This document shows positions 16,935 through 26,985 of a stretch of DNA of 64,000 bases, one piece after another. Position numbers and translations under genes: made by a program. The notes beneath the pieces were generated by a model. That model was not told where the DNA came from. It did no database searches and worked only from the letters and a program-made list of their open reading frames with translations. How positions within the stretch are numbered: position 1 is the stretch's first letter; every line of letters starts with the position of its first letter. Location of the stretch: positions 1 to 64,000 of the forward strand of contig JAJCZL010000027.1 of NCBI GenBank assembly GCA_029262415.1. Reading direction: 5' to 3'. The stretch is from Deltaproteobacteria bacterium. Its GTDB lineage: Bacteria; Desulfobacterota; Binatia; UBA1149; JAJCZL01.

Positions 16935-17761
16935 ATTCTTCATCCTCGCTGATCGCGCTCTTTATTCGCGACCTGCTCCGCCGACGGATTTTGTGGTTCC
17001 TAGTTACGCTTATCGCCGCAATGGTCGCGTTCAACTACCTGCTTGCGCAGAATTCTGCCACTGCGGTAGAAGGCGGTGCCTCGGCCGACGCGGCTTTGCA
17101 TCAGGCCGCTGCGACATTCGACCAGTGGATCGCCTACATACTCCCACGAATCATGGTCGTCGGCGTAGTGATGGCGGTGTTGATTGCACCCGAATCCCGT
17201 CGCAATGGGACAACCCAGTTCGTGCTTAGCGTACCGATGAAACGCCGTTCGCTGGCGTTTACTCAGTTCGCCTCGATCGCGGTGTTCATCTCTATCGCGT
17301 ACATGATCATCCACTTCGGCGTGGCGATCGGTGGCTGGCGCGTAGGCACTGTAGGCCTGGCGGAGGCGGCCGGCGCGTGGGTCACTCTGGTGATTCCGGC
17401 ACTGGCAGTCTCGGCGGTGGTATTCGCGCTCTCACTGGTATTCTCGCTCGCCGCGACCCTGGTGCTGTGTCTTGCGATCCCAAGCGGGTTGGTAGTCCTG
17501 ACCGAAGCGGTACGACAGGCCGAGGCGTTCGATCCGACGGTGCCGCTAAAGATGCTCGAGCACGCAGCCTTCCTTTTTCCGGCCTGGGAGAACCTGATCT
17601 TCTGGCCGCGGTTGCCGACCGAAGCCCTGAATATGGGGCCCGCGACACCCGGCTGGGGATGGCTTCTTGCCCATGAAGTGCTGGTGGTTGCCTTTTGGGT
17701 GATGCTTGGCAGCTGGCTGTATCTACGTCACGACTTCGGATCGCGCACCGCGCTGAAGTAA
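16931..17761 (+). CDS. ABC-2 type transporter permease
   Basis: The 276-residue membrane protein has about six hydrophobic segments (near 18-36, 71-92, 112-140, 155-175, 180-200 and 250-268). This is the usual layout of a single-subunit ABC-2 exporter permease, which would act as a dimer with the upstream ATPase. It starts at an ATGA overlap (16931-16934) and closes the operon. Its 3' end overlaps the convergent PPK2 gene by 34 bp. The substrate is unknown; the two upstream genes suggest a peptide, protein or glycan that needs redox handling. Confidence 0.8.
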   Translation: MNSSSSLIALFIRDLLRRRILWFLVTLIAAMVAFNYLLAQNSATAVEGGASADAALHQAAATFDQWIAYILPRIMVVGVVMAVLIAPESRRNGTTQFVLSVPMKRRSLAFTQFASIAVFISIAYMIIHFGVAIGGWRVGTVGLAEAAGAWVTLVIPALAVSAVVFALSLVFSLAATLVLCLAIPSGLVVLTEAVRQAEAFDPTVPLKMLEHAAFLFPAWENLIFWPRLPTEALNMGPATPGWGWLLAHEVLVVAFWVMLGSWLYLRHDFGSRTALK

Positions 17762-18678
17762 GGCCGACGGGCGGCAAGTTGCGCCCGGATCTCCTCGAGG
17801 CGTTCCTTTTCGTCTCCGTCTACTGCGGGGTAGGTGGGTTTCATCTCTTGCAGAGTACGATCGAGAATATCGGCGACCAGTACACGCATCGTCGGCTTGT
17901 CATCGGCGGGCACCGCGTACCACGGGGCCCACGGTCTTGACGTCGCGGCGAGGGCCTCTTGGTAGGCGTGCATGTACGCGGGCCAATGTTTGCTTTCGGC
18001 CAAGTCGCCCTCGGAGAACTTCCAGTGCTTGTCGGGCTCTTCTAAACGGCTGAGAAAGCGGCGGTGCTGTTCTTGCTGAGAGACGTTGAGAAAGAATTTC
18101 AGGATCACGGTTCCGTTGCGTGCCAAATGTTCTTCGTGGTCTCGGATCGAAGCGAAGCGTTCTTTCCAGAGCCGCTCGAGCTGCTTCTTGGTCGGAGGAT
18201 TCGATAGCCGGGGGAGGCGCTGTCCGGCCAGGTATTCGGGGTGGACGCGCACGACCAGCGTCTCTTCGTAATAGCTACGGTTGAATACGCCGAAGCGGCC
18301 GCGTTCGGGAAGACGCACCGCAGAGCGCCAGAGAAAATCGTGATCCAGCTCTTCTTTAGAGGGCTGTTTGAATGCGAATACCTGAAACCCTGCCGGGTTT
18401 ACGCCGCTGAACACGGTACGGATCGTCGAGTCTTTGCCGGCTGCATCCATCGCTTGGAAGACGCACAACACCGCGCGGCGATCTTCCGCGTACAGCGCAC
18501 GCTGGTGTTCGTAGAGCCTCTCGACGATCTTCCCGAGTTCTCTCTTTGCGTCCGAACCGCTGAGCTTTGCCTCCGGTGTGGTAGCGCAGCACTCGAGCGA
18601 GAACTTACCATCAAACGGTACGTGGAACACCGACTCGGGTAGGGCGAACAAACCATTGGCGCTTTTCTGCTTGGCCAT
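17728..18678 (-). CDS. ppk2: polyphosphate kinase 2 family (polyphosphate:nucleotide phosphotransferase)
   Basis: The 316-residue protein starts at ATG 18678 with AAGGA about 8 nt upstream; a much longer in-frame start would overlap the GT39 gene and adds no family sequence. Residues 76-84 (AMDAAGKDS) form the Walker A, FNRSYYEE (132-139) is the PPK2 lid/Walker B region, and SNPPTKKQLERLWKERF follows the family. Such enzymes use polyphosphate to phosphorylate nucleoside mono- or diphosphates, or the reverse. It lies 37 bp after the GT39 gene on the same strand. Confidence 0.9.
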   Translation of the reverse strand: MAKQKSANGLFALPESVFHVPFDGKFSLECCATTPEAKLSGSDAKRELGKIVERLYEHQRALYAEDRRAVLCVFQAMDAAGKDSTIRTVFSGVNPAGFQVFAFKQPSKEELDHDFLWRSAVRLPERGRFGVFNRSYYEETLVVRVHPEYLAGQRLPRLSNPPTKKQLERLWKERFASIRDHEEHLARNGTVILKFFLNVSQQEQHRRFLSRLEEPDKHWKFSEGDLAESKHWPAYMHAYQEALAATSRPWAPWYAVPADDKPTMRVLVADILDRTLQEMKPTYPAVDGDEKERLEEIRAQLAARRPYFSAVRDPKS

Positions 18679-18715
18679 TTGCGGTCCTTTGCGCGATACC
18701 CCGCCGGCTTCGCTG

Positions 18716-19912
18716 TCAGGTTGTGTCGCTGCTCCGGCGGCGCAAGCGGGCAGAAACTGCTGCGAACACCTCGGTTGCGCCGACGCCGGAGAACAGGAAT
18801 ACCAGCGGGAGAATCGGGATTCGGTAACGCATCTTGCTGACCAGTAGTGCGTAACCGAAGGCGAACGAGAGAATAGTTGCAAGTAGCAACAAGGTTTCAG
18901 CGCGACGTATTCGTAGCGCGAAGCCCACACCGATGAGCGCGAGCAATAGCTCGGAACCGAAGCTGACCGCGCTGACCGTGTTGCGTAGTCGGCGTGGAAA
19001 GCTGGCGTTTTCGGGTAAGCGCGTGTCCTGTTCGTGCATCTTCGCCCTTTCTTTCGGATAGTCGGTGGCGAGCCGAGTCGGGTAGAGCTCCCAGAATTGC
19101 ACGAACCTTTTGCTTGTATGACTAATCTGAGCCTTGGTGTCATGGACCAGGCTCTCGATTATCGCGCTCAGCGGATTTCTCGGCTCGCCCGATCGCGACT
19201 CGGCAATGGTGTGCCTCGCACCTCCCATGGCCACCGGGCTCACCGATCCTTGTACCGCCAGGTTGCGTAGGCTCCACGGCGCGAGCGCGAGTAGACACGC
19301 CGCCCCCAGTGCCGCCGCGTGGGTGGTGGCGCGGCGGAGCTTCGGTGCGGGTATGCGAAGGAACAGCCACACGACTACGACGGGAAGGAAAAACAGTGCG
19401 ACCTGTCGAAGCTGCACCATGAGTCCGATAAGAAAGCCGGCAGTCGCCGTGGTCGTTAAGCTGTCACGTGCGGTCGCCTTGAGGCACAGCGCGACGAGCG
19501 CGACGACTGCCACGGCGGTGATCGCTTCTGGGTAAAAGAGCGCCGAAGAGATGACCATCAGCGGGTCGAGCGCTACGAGCACGGCCGCGACTGCGGCCGC
19601 CGGGTACCCAAACAGCCGTTCGCCGAGACGTAGTGTCACCAGTGCGATGATTCCTGCTACCGCCGCGTGGGCGATTCGTAGAGCGACCAGCGGTTCGGGC
19701 AGCACCGCGAGAAGGCCGGCCAGCAGGACCGGGAAGACCGGTACGCGGTTGTAGTTTTGGCCGAAGCCGTCGCCGCTGAGGATGCTCCGAGCGGCATCGA
19801 CGTAGTGGGTTTCGTCGGCGAAGTGGAACTCACTGCCCATCACGATTGCAGCGGCGACCCGCGTGATCACCGCGATAGACAAGAGTATTGGGGTGAGCCC
19901 TCGAGCCCTCAT
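18716..19912 (-). CDS. GT39-type membrane glycosyltransferase (GT-C fold)
   Basis: The 398-residue protein has about 10 membrane helices. The first periplasmic loop has GSEFHFADETHY, the acidic motif of GT-C enzymes that use polyprenyl-phosphate sugars (PMT/ArnT type). The start is ATG 19912; an in-frame ATG at 19981 would add an unlikely hydrophilic stretch. It probably moves a sugar to protein, lipid or glycan on the outer face. It is co-directional with PPK2. Donor and acceptor are unknown. Confidence 0.8.
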   Translation of the reverse strand: MRARGLTPILLSIAVITRVAAAIVMGSEFHFADETHYVDAARSILSGDGFGQNYNRVPVFPVLLAGLLAVLPEPLVALRIAHAAVAGIIALVTLRLGERLFGYPAAAVAAVLVALDPLMVISSALFYPEAITAVAVVALVALCLKATARDSLTTTATAGFLIGLMVQLRQVALFFLPVVVVWLFLRIPAPKLRRATTHAAALGAACLLALAPWSLRNLAVQGSVSPVAMGGARHTIAESRSGEPRNPLSAIIESLVHDTKAQISHTSKRFVQFWELYPTRLATDYPKERAKMHEQDTRLPENASFPRRLRNTVSAVSFGSELLLALIGVGFALRIRRAETLLLLATILSFAFGYALLVSKMRYRIPILPLVFLFSGVGATEVFAAVSARLRRRSSDTT

Positions 19913-20107
19913 GATTGCCGCATAGTATACACGTTGATTGCTAAGAGAAGGTGACGGCGAATAGAGCGATGAGGCAGCCATAACGCCGCCGCAACACGCT
20001 GTGCGGAACAAATTTCACCAACCGCTCTTTGACCTGCCTACCACCCGCCGCGAGCTTCGAGGATATCAGAGGTTTGGCCGGGCTTCACGCCCGTGGTCGC
20101 AGGTCGG

Positions 20108-20497
20108 CTACCAGAGTTGCGCGAGGATCATGAACAATCCGACGATGGAGACCGCGAACATCGCGGTGCGGAGGTACCTGATACCGAAGAGATAGGCCGC
20201 GAAATGGCCGACGCGTCCCCAGAAGAAGACAGTGGCACCGAGAGCAGTGGTTTCGTTGCTGGCGCCGGTGGTATGGGCGATCAGCACGAGGGCGGCGAAC
20301 GGAGCGAGGTTCTCAACCAGGTTAAGGTGGGCGCGTTTGGCGCGGCCCACCCAAGGCGCGAAGCCCAGGTCGGTGTCGCGGTTGCCGAAACCCCATTTGA
20401 CGCCGTTCTCAGCGGCCAACTGTCCGCTGACGTAGACCAGCGGAATAGTGAGGCAGAGAACGGCACTGTAAATGAGCATCCAGAGATCGGTAGTCAC
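20108..20497 (-). CDS. MAPEG family membrane protein
   Basis: The 129-residue protein has four membrane helices. The RAHLNLVENLAPFAALVLI motif after the first loop is the MAPEG hallmark (eicosanoid and glutathione metabolism family). GTG 20497 is chosen because AGGAGG lies 6 nt upstream; the longer in-frame start adds 34 basic residues. Bacterial members are often glutathione S-transferase-like but poorly characterised. It lies 29 bp downstream of leuD on the same strand, so it may be read through from the leu genes. Confidence 0.85.
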   Translation of the reverse strand: MTTDLWMLIYSAVLCLTIPLVYVSGQLAAENGVKWGFGNRDTDLGFAPWVGRAKRAHLNLVENLAPFAALVLIAHTTGASNETTALGATVFFWGRVGHFAAYLFGIRYLRTAMFAVSIVGLFMILAQLW

Positions 20498-20526
20498 GGG
20501 GGGCCTCCTGGGCGAAACACGCGCGC

Positions 20527-21120
20527 CTAGACGCCGCGTGCTTGTTCGTATGCGGTGATCTTGTCCTCGTGTCGAAGCGTCAAGCCGATCTGATCCCACC
20601 CGTTGATGAGCCGCTCACGCAGGAAACTGTCCAGCGTGAATTCGATCTTTTCGCCCGACGGCGTCGTCAGTGTCTGTGCCGGCAGGTCTATGTCAAGCCG
20701 GTAGCCTTCGGTAGCACGCACCTCGGCGAACAATCTCTCGATCGTTGCTTCGGGGAGCACCACGGGGACGATCGAATTGTTGATACAGTTGTTGAAGAAG
20801 ATGTCGGCGAACGACGGCGCGAGTACTGCGCGAAAACCGTAATCGTCGAGCGCCCACGGGGCGTGTTCGCGCGAAGATCCGCAGCCGAAGTTTTCCTTTG
20901 CCAGCAGGATGGAGGCGTCCCGGTAGCGCGCTGCGTTCATCTCAAAATCGGGATCCGGCGTTTTGCCGTCGTCTTTGAATCTCCAATCGAAAAACAGGTA
21001 GCGGCCATAGCCGGTACGCTCGATTCTTTTCAGAAACTGCTTCGGGATGATCTGGTCAGTGTCGACGTTAAGTGCATCCAAAGGGGCTACAATTCCCGTT
21101 AGTTGGGTCGTTTTATTCAT
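20527..21120 (-). CDS. leuD: 3-isopropylmalate dehydratase small subunit
   Basis: The 197-residue protein has the LeuD pattern: [31 protein letters not shown] and [11 protein letters not shown]. It forms the swivel domain of isopropylmalate isomerase with LeuC, converting 2- to 3-isopropylmalate in leucine synthesis. Start ATG 21120 gives the family length; a longer frame overlaps leuC. leuC lies 61 bp upstream, so the two form an operon. leuA and leuB are not in the window. Confidence 0.95.
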   Translation of the reverse strand: MNKTTQLTGIVAPLDALNVDTDQIIPKQFLKRIERTGYGRYLFFDWRFKDDGKTPDPDFEMNAARYRDASILLAKENFGCGSSREHAPWALDDYGFRAVLAPSFADIFFNNCINNSIVPVVLPEATIERLFAEVRATEGYRLDIDLPAQTLTTPSGEKIEFTLDSFLRERLINGWDQIGLTLRHEDKITAYEQARGV

Positions 21121-21181
21121 GTTGATTCTTTGCCTGGGTAGGTTCCTGAGTGCACCGCGGTGTCGTTGCTGCCGCAGCGCC

Positions 21182-22591
21182 TTACTTGAAGTGCCAACTG
21201 CGGATGTCGGTGAAGCGACCGGTGACCGCAGCCGCACTCGCCATCGCCGGACTTACCAAGTGCGTACGGCCACCTTTGCCTTGGCGGCCCTCGAAGTTGC
21301 GGTTCGAGGTCGATGCGCAACGGTCGCCGGGCGAGAGCACGTCGTCGTTCATCGCCAAGCACATCGAACAGCCGGGCTCGCGCCACTCAAAGCCGGCTTC
21401 GCGGAACACTGCATCGAGGCCTTCGGCCTCGGCTTGTTCTTTGACCTTGTGCGAGCCGGGAACCACCAAGGCTTGGTCGATGGTAACGTTTACCTTGTGA
21501 CCACGGGCGACCTTCGCGGCCTCACGGAGATCTTCGATACGGCTGTTGGTGCACGACCCGATGAAGACTTTGTTCACTCGCACCTCGGTGATCGGCACGC
21601 CTTCGCCGAGGCCCATGTACTCGAGAGCGCTCTGCGCAGATCTGCGTTCGTTCGCATCGGCGATCTCCGCGAGCACCGGCGTGCGACCTTTGATGCTGGT
21701 TACCATTCCGGGCGAGGTGCCCCAGGTAACCTGTGGTTCAATCGAAGCCGCGTCGAGAATGACTGAGGTATCGTAGCTACAGTCGGGATCCGACGCCCAC
21801 GCTGCCCACTCTCTGTCGAGCTCTTCGTCGCTTTTGTCTTTGGGCAAGTAGGGGCGGCCGTGCAGGTATTCGAGCGTGGTCTTGTCCGGCGAAATCAGTC
21901 CCGCGCGCGCGCCGGCTTCGATTGTCATGTTGCAGACCGTCATGCGGCCTTCCATCGACAGCGCTCTAATCGCTTCGCCGGTGAACTCGATCACGTAGCC
22001 GGTGCCGCCTGCGGTGCCGATCTTGCCGATGATCGCCAGCACGATGTCTTTCGATGTCACGCCCGTGGGCAGCGTTCCATCGACACGGATCTCCATCGTC
22101 TTGGAGCGGCGTTGCGACAATGTCTGCGTGGCCAGCACGTGTTCCACCTCGCTAGTGCCGATGCCGTGCGCGAGCGCACCAAAGGCTCCGTGGGTGGAGG
22201 TGTGAGAGTCGCCACAAACGATGGTCTGCCCCGGCTGGGTCAACCCCAGTTCGGGGCCGATTACGTGCACGATCCCGTTGAGCGGATGGTGCATCCCGAA
22301 GCATGTGACCCCGGCCTCTTTGCAGTTGGCTTCGAGCGTCTCGCACTGCTGCCTGGAAAGCGCGTCGGCGATCGGGCGCGAGCGGTCGGTGGTCGGGATG
22401 TTGTGGTCCATCGTCGCGAAAGTGAGTTCGGGGCGTCGCACCTTACGGCCCGCTAAACGCAGGCCTTCGAAGGCCTGCGGTGAGGTCACCTCGTGGATGA
22501 AATGACGGTCAATATAGATAATTGCGTCGTTCCCCGGCTCTTCGTGGACCAGGTGCGCCTTCCAGATCTTCTCGTAGATGTTCTCAGCCAT
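21182..22591 (-). CDS. leuC: 3-isopropylmalate dehydratase large subunit
   Basis: The 469-residue aconitase-family protein has [30 protein letters not shown], the iron-sulfur ligand regions [13 protein letters not shown] and EPGCSMC (three Cys), and the active-site ending [19 protein letters not shown]. It holds a [4Fe-4S] cluster and works with LeuD. It is the first gene of the leuCD operon, divergent from the beta-helix gene across about 125 bp that must hold both promoters. Full length, no oddities. Confidence 0.96.
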   Translation of the reverse strand: MAENIYEKIWKAHLVHEEPGNDAIIYIDRHFIHEVTSPQAFEGLRLAGRKVRRPELTFATMDHNIPTTDRSRPIADALSRQQCETLEANCKEAGVTCFGMHHPLNGIVHVIGPELGLTQPGQTIVCGDSHTSTHGAFGALAHGIGTSEVEHVLATQTLSQRRSKTMEIRVDGTLPTGVTSKDIVLAIIGKIGTAGGTGYVIEFTGEAIRALSMEGRMTVCNMTIEAGARAGLISPDKTTLEYLHGRPYLPKDKSDEELDREWAAWASDPDCSYDTSVILDAASIEPQVTWGTSPGMVTSIKGRTPVLAEIADANERRSAQSALEYMGLGEGVPITEVRVNKVFIGSCTNSRIEDLREAAKVARGHKVNVTIDQALVVPGSHKVKEQAEAEGLDAVFREAGFEWREPGCSMCLAMNDDVLSPGDRCASTSNRNFEGRQGKGGRTHLVSPAMASAAAVTGRFTDIRSWHFK

Positions 22592-22716
22592 GACAGCCCA
22601 AAAGCATAGCGAGAGCGTCCGACTCGTTCCAACCCATTGACCCGTTCGGGTGGGTGGCGGTGCGATGGGAAATATTCGGCCTTTTTCTCTCTGCTCGGGG
22701 ACGCTACAAGAAGAAG

Positions 22717-24918
22717 ATGATGGGACGAGTTTCTGCGCTTGCGGCGTTCCTGTTTGCCCTATGCCCGGCCGCTGCCTGGGCGGCGACGATTGCTGTACCG
22801 GCGGGCCAACCGACGATTCAGGCGGCGCTCGATGCCGCCGGCCCGGGTGACACCGTCGAGGTCGCCGACGGCGTCTATTCAGAGAAGGTCGTGTTCACCA
22901 ACGGCGGCAGCCTTGGCGGCGGATCGCTGGTGCTGCGCGCGGCCGCGGGCGCGAGCCCGATCCTAGACGGCACCGGTGTGACCGGTGCCAACATGGTGCT
23001 GATCGATACCCGAAGTTACGTCGAAGTCGCCGGATTCGAAATCCGCAACAACCTCGGGGTCAACGACGGCTCGGGCATACGAATTATCGGCAACGGAACC
23101 AACATCGAGATTCGCGACAACGTAATCCACGACATGCGTGGACTGCACGCTATGGGCATCACGGTCTACGGGACCGATGCGCAGCCGATCGAGAATCTGA
23201 TCATCGACGGAAACGAAATCTATGACTCGGAGCCCGCGACCAGCGAGGCGCTCACGCTGAACGGCAACGTCACCGACTTCCAAGTCACCAACAACACGGT
23301 GCGCGACGTCAACAACATAGGGATCGATTTTATCGGCGGCGAGACCGACATCCAGCCCGACCAAAACCTCGTTGCCCGCAACGGCCTGTGCGCGGGTAAC
23401 ACGGTGATCAATGCCAACTCAAACTACGGTGGCGGTTTCGCAGGCGGCATCTACGTAGACGGCGGCCGCGATATCGTTGTTGAGCGCAACACCGTGACCG
23501 GGTCGGATCTAGGCATCGAGATCGGTGCGGAAAACGCCGGGCTGCTGACCAGCGGGATCATCGTTCGCGACAACTTTGTCTATGACAACGACAAAGTCGG
23601 CATTGTCTTCGGCGGCTTCAAGTCGAGCGTCGGCCGCGCTAACGACAATTTTTTTCTGCACAACACCCTGTACAAGAACGACACGCTCAGCGCCGGCTTC
23701 GGCGAGTTCTGGATCCAGTACGCCGAGAACAACACCATCGGTAACAACATCGTCTACTCGGGCACCCAGAATCTCGTGTTGTATTCTGAAGCCGGCAACG
23801 TCGGCGCGCTGCTTGACTACAACCTTTGGTATACCGAAGCGGGCAGCGGCGCTGCCCGCTTCGTTGTCAACGGAACCGAGTACGCGGGGTTCGCGGCCTA
23901 CCAAGCGGCGACAGGCCAGGATGCCTCCGGCCAATTCGCCGATCCGTCGCTCGTCGATGCTGATAACGGCGATCTGCATATCGCGGCGGCTTCGCCCGCA
24001 GTCGACGCGGGAGATCCCGCATTCGTTGCCGGCCTCGGCGAGACCGACATCGACGGGGCGCCGCGGGTTGTGAACGCACGCGTCGATATCGGTGCCGACG
24101 AGCTCAGCTGCGGCGACGGTAACCTCGATGCGGGCGAGGAGTGCGACGATTCCAACCTCATCGACGGCGACGGTTGTGACTCGAATTGCACAGTGACGGC
24201 CTGCGGCAATGGTGTCGCGACCCCCTCGACTGGTGAGCAGTGCGACGACGGTGGAGCCGCGGCGGGCGACTGCTGCGATGCTGTGTGTCAGTTCGAGGCC
24301 TCCGGTTCGGCTTGTGTGGATGCCGATGCCTGCTCGATCAACGACCAGTGCGACGGGGCGGGGACGTGCGTCGGCTCTACGCTGCCCGAACCTGCATGCC
24401 TGGTGGTCACGGCGCCGGGTAAGGCCCAGATCCGACTCCGCGACCGCGCAGGTACCGATAAGGACCAGCTCAAGTGGAAATGGACGAAAGGCGAGGAAAC
24501 TCTGCTCGCCGATTTCGGTGATGCAACGGTGAGTACCTCGTACTCGCTATGCGTTTACGATGAATCCGCCGCCGGCAGCGTGACAAACCTCATGCTGAGT
24601 GTGACGGTATTTGCCGGCGGTCAGTGCGGTAGAAACGCCTGCTGGCAGAGTTCCGGCACCAAGGGCTTCAGGTATAAGGACAAGGCCGCTTCGGCCGGTG
24701 GGGTTCAGGCTATCAAGCTGAGCGCCGGCGCTGACGGCAAGGCCAGAATCGGCGTCAAGGCACGTGGCGGAGGCCTGGTGCTGCCTTCGTTGCCGCCGGC
24801 TCAGGATCCGGCTGTCGTGGTACAACTGAAGAACACCAACGGTGTATGCTGGACATCAAGGTTTGCGGCTCCCGCGCTGCGTGACGACGCTGAGCAATTT
24901 AAGGATAAAGGGGAATGA
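22717..24918 (+). CDS. secreted beta-helix protein with Myxococcus-type Cys-rich repeats and a conserved C-terminal domain
   Basis: The 733-residue protein starts at ATG 22717, where a signal peptide begins (cleavage near AAWAA); GTG 22654 would hide it. Residues about 25-455 are a parallel beta-helix (NNxI repeats, ending [11 protein letters not shown] and DIGADEL). Residues about 464-560 carry two Cys-rich repeats ([30 protein letters not shown]), a module common in myxobacterial surface proteins. From about 561 an unrecognised domain of about 170 residues follows. The architecture points to an exported surface or matrix protein. An ATGA overlap couples it to the next lipoprotein gene. Confidence 0.85.
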   Translation: MMGRVSALAAFLFALCPAAAWAATIAVPAGQPTIQAALDAAGPGDTVEVADGVYSEKVVFTNGGSLGGGSLVLRAAAGASPILDGTGVTGANMVLIDTRSYVEVAGFEIRNNLGVNDGSGIRIIGNGTNIEIRDNVIHDMRGLHAMGITVYGTDAQPIENLIIDGNEIYDSEPATSEALTLNGNVTDFQVTNNTVRDVNNIGIDFIGGETDIQPDQNLVARNGLCAGNTVINANSNYGGGFAGGIYVDGGRDIVVERNTVTGSDLGIEIGAENAGLLTSGIIVRDNFVYDNDKVGIVFGGFKSSVGRANDNFFLHNTLYKNDTLSAGFGEFWIQYAENNTIGNNIVYSGTQNLVLYSEAGNVGALLDYNLWYTEAGSGAARFVVNGTEYAGFAAYQAATGQDASGQFADPSLVDADNGDLHIAAASPAVDAGDPAFVAGLGETDIDGAPRVVNARVDIGADELSCGDGNLDAGEECDDSNLIDGDGCDSNCTVTACGNGVATPSTGEQCDDGGAAAGDCCDAVCQFEASGSACVDADACSINDQCDGAGTCVGSTLPEPACLVVTAPGKAQIRLRDRAGTDKDQLKWKWTKGEETLLADFGDATVSTSYSLCVYDESAAGSVTNLMLSVTVFAGGQCGRNACWQSSGTKGFRYKDKAASAGGVQAIKLSAGADGKARIGVKARGGGLVLPSLPPAQDPAVVVQLKNTNGVCWTSRFAAPALRDDAEQFKDKGE

Positions 24919-25892
24919 CACGAGTGACCAATCTTGCGCGCGTAGGCCGAAGTCGGTTTGCGGCATCTTGTTCAGTCTTGCTGTTGCTTGCCGCCGGTTG
25001 TGCCACTTTCACCGCGAACTCCGGCGGCCGTACGGCGAAAGGGCGTATCAGGGCCGGGGAGGCAACTGAGGCGCAGACGGCCCGGCGCTCCACCCGCGCG
25101 GTCACGGTCGACGTCGAAGACCGTACCCACCTGCAAGCAACCCCGGTTACGCTGCGCAACGTATATGAACGCGGCTACGAGCTAGGGCGAGACTCAACTA
25201 GCGAAGTCGGCCGCCCGATCCTCAAACAACGGACCTATTCGACGCGGGATAGAATTATTCGCGGGGTGTTTTCGCGGTCCTTCGTTGCAACCTGTCGGTC
25301 GGGCAGTTTGTTCTCTCAGGCGCAAGAAGGTCCGTGTGGATCGATGCCGCTGGCAGAACTGCGCGCTGAACAGGGCGAAGCGTGGACGGTCGCCGGAATT
25401 TTGTCGGAACCGGGACTCGACCAGGTTTACTACGTGATTGGTAAGAACGTCGAGGGCGGCATCCTCTATGTCGCCGTCGATGAAGGCGGGTATTTGAAGT
25501 CCGGACAGAACGTCGCGTGGCGCGCGGACGACGGCGATCCCTATGAACAAAGCGGTCTACCGCTCGATTACATTCGTATGGACATCGCTCTCGAATCTGC
25601 AAAACAGATGGTCGAATTCCAGCACGAACGTGGGATCGTCGAAGGCGCTTCTCATCTGAACTTCGACTTGTTGTACGCCGGTCGCGCGCAAGGGACCCGT
25701 ACCAAGGCGGTTCGGCTGCTCTACAAAGAATACAGCCCATACATAACCGGTCGCGAGATTCATTCCGAAGAACTCGTCTACCGCCTCTACGATGACACCA
25801 TAAAGTTCAAGAAGTTTCGTATCCGCGTGCACGACGCCGACAACCAGACGATCAGCTACCGGGTCGAAAGCGACGCCGCCCAAGACGGCTGA
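24915..25892 (+). CDS. lipoprotein of unknown function, coupled to the beta-helix gene
   Basis: The 325-residue protein begins at an ATGA overlap (24915-24918). Its signal ends in LLAAGC, a good lipobox, so the mature N-terminal Cys is lipidated. I do not recognise the rest; it has a mid segment with Cys residues and a C-terminal region rich in paired charged and aromatic residues (IKFKKFRIRVHD). Translational coupling suggests it serves the beta-helix protein, for example by anchoring it or helping its export. That is inference. Confidence 0.75.
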   Translation: MTRVTNLARVGRSRFAASCSVLLLLAAGCATFTANSGGRTAKGRIRAGEATEAQTARRSTRAVTVDVEDRTHLQATPVTLRNVYERGYELGRDSTSEVGRPILKQRTYSTRDRIIRGVFSRSFVATCRSGSLFSQAQEGPCGSMPLAELRAEQGEAWTVAGILSEPGLDQVYYVIGKNVEGGILYVAVDEGGYLKSGQNVAWRADDGDPYEQSGLPLDYIRMDIALESAKQMVEFQHERGIVEGASHLNFDLLYAGRAQGTRTKAVRLLYKEYSPYITGREIHSEELVYRLYDDTIKFKKFRIRVHDADNQTISYRVESDAAQDG

Positions 25893-26015
25893 AGCGGGCC
25901 TCGTGTGCCCATCGCGCGGGTCGAAGCGCCCCTTGACGGGGCACCGCCGGGTGCATTCGGAGCCGCGTGGACGGCGCTGCCAAATGGCGCGGCGCTAGCG
26001 TATACTCACGGCGCC

Positions 26016-26981
26016 ATGAAGAGCAGTGAAAGGGGCGAATCCAGCCTCGAGAAAGTTATCGACGCGGTCACCGAGAGCTATTCGGGAGGCCGCAGTATCG
26101 ACAGCCTCGAAAGCGCGGCGCTTCCCAACCAAAGGCAGATCACCGATGCCCTCTGGCACCTTCTGCACGTTGTCTACATGGGGTTTTATTCGACGCGGCA
26201 GCTGTCTGAGGTCAACCTGCGCCAGTCGATCGGCGAACATTTGTACCGAGCCTTTGAGACGCTGTCGGGGCAAATCGCGCGGGCCGTGTTGTACGGACGG
26301 CAAAAAGGTGGGGCACCCGGCGATCCCGATCTCCAATGGAGCGAGCGTGCAGTGCTCGAGGTGTTCGAAAGGATCCCCGAAATCCGTGCGCAGCTGTCTA
26401 TGGACGTGGAGGCGGCATTCGCGGGCGATCCGTCGGCCAAAAGCATCGAAGAGATCATCTTTTCGTATCCCTCGGTTCACGCGATCACCGTCTATCGCTT
26501 GGCGCACGAGTTCCACCGCAGGCGCGTGCCGATGATACCGCGCATTATGGCTGAGGCCGCGCACAGCAGGACCGGTATCGACATCCATCCGGGTGCGTTG
26601 ATCGGAAAGCGTTTTTTCATCGATCACGGCACCGGCGTTGTTCTCGGTGAGACCAGCATCATCGGTGACAACGTAAAGATCTACCAGGGGGTTACGCTCG
26701 GTGCGCTATCGTTGCCCCGCGACGCCGGCGGCGAGTTGATCCGTGAGAGCAAGCGCCATCCGACGCTCGAAGACGACGTGACGATCTATGCCGGCGCAAC
26801 TATCCTTGGTGGCGAGACCGTCATAGGGCGTGGCTCGGTGATCGGCGGCAACGTGTGGCTGACGGAATCGGTACCTCCGTATACCCGCGTGACCTACTCG
26901 GACAACAGCTGCTCACAGGAACGCCAGCCGCAGGACACAGCTGACCAGCTGCCCTCCACGCGTCCGCGCGCGATCAAGTAG
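26016..26981 (+). CDS. cysE: serine O-acetyltransferase
   Basis: The 321-residue protein has an N-terminal helical domain of about 180 residues and a left-handed beta-helix with hexapeptide repeats (GIDIHPGALIGKRFFIDHGTG, VVLGETSIIGDNVKIYQGVTLGA, GAGATILGG-type turns). This is the SAT layout with the longer N-terminus seen in EpsC-like members. It makes O-acetylserine from serine and acetyl-CoA for cysteine synthesis. Start ATG 26016 is chosen; the longer frame would add unrelated residues. No cysteine synthase lies next to it. Confidence 0.92.
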   Translation: MKSSERGESSLEKVIDAVTESYSGGRSIDSLESAALPNQRQITDALWHLLHVVYMGFYSTRQLSEVNLRQSIGEHLYRAFETLSGQIARAVLYGRQKGGAPGDPDLQWSERAVLEVFERIPEIRAQLSMDVEAAFAGDPSAKSIEEIIFSYPSVHAITVYRLAHEFHRRRVPMIPRIMAEAAHSRTGIDIHPGALIGKRFFIDHGTGVVLGETSIIGDNVKIYQGVTLGALSLPRDAGGELIRESKRHPTLEDDVTIYAGATILGGETVIGRGSVIGGNVWLTESVPPYTRVTYSDNSCSQERQPQDTADQLPSTRPRAIK

Positions 26982-26985
26982 CGTC

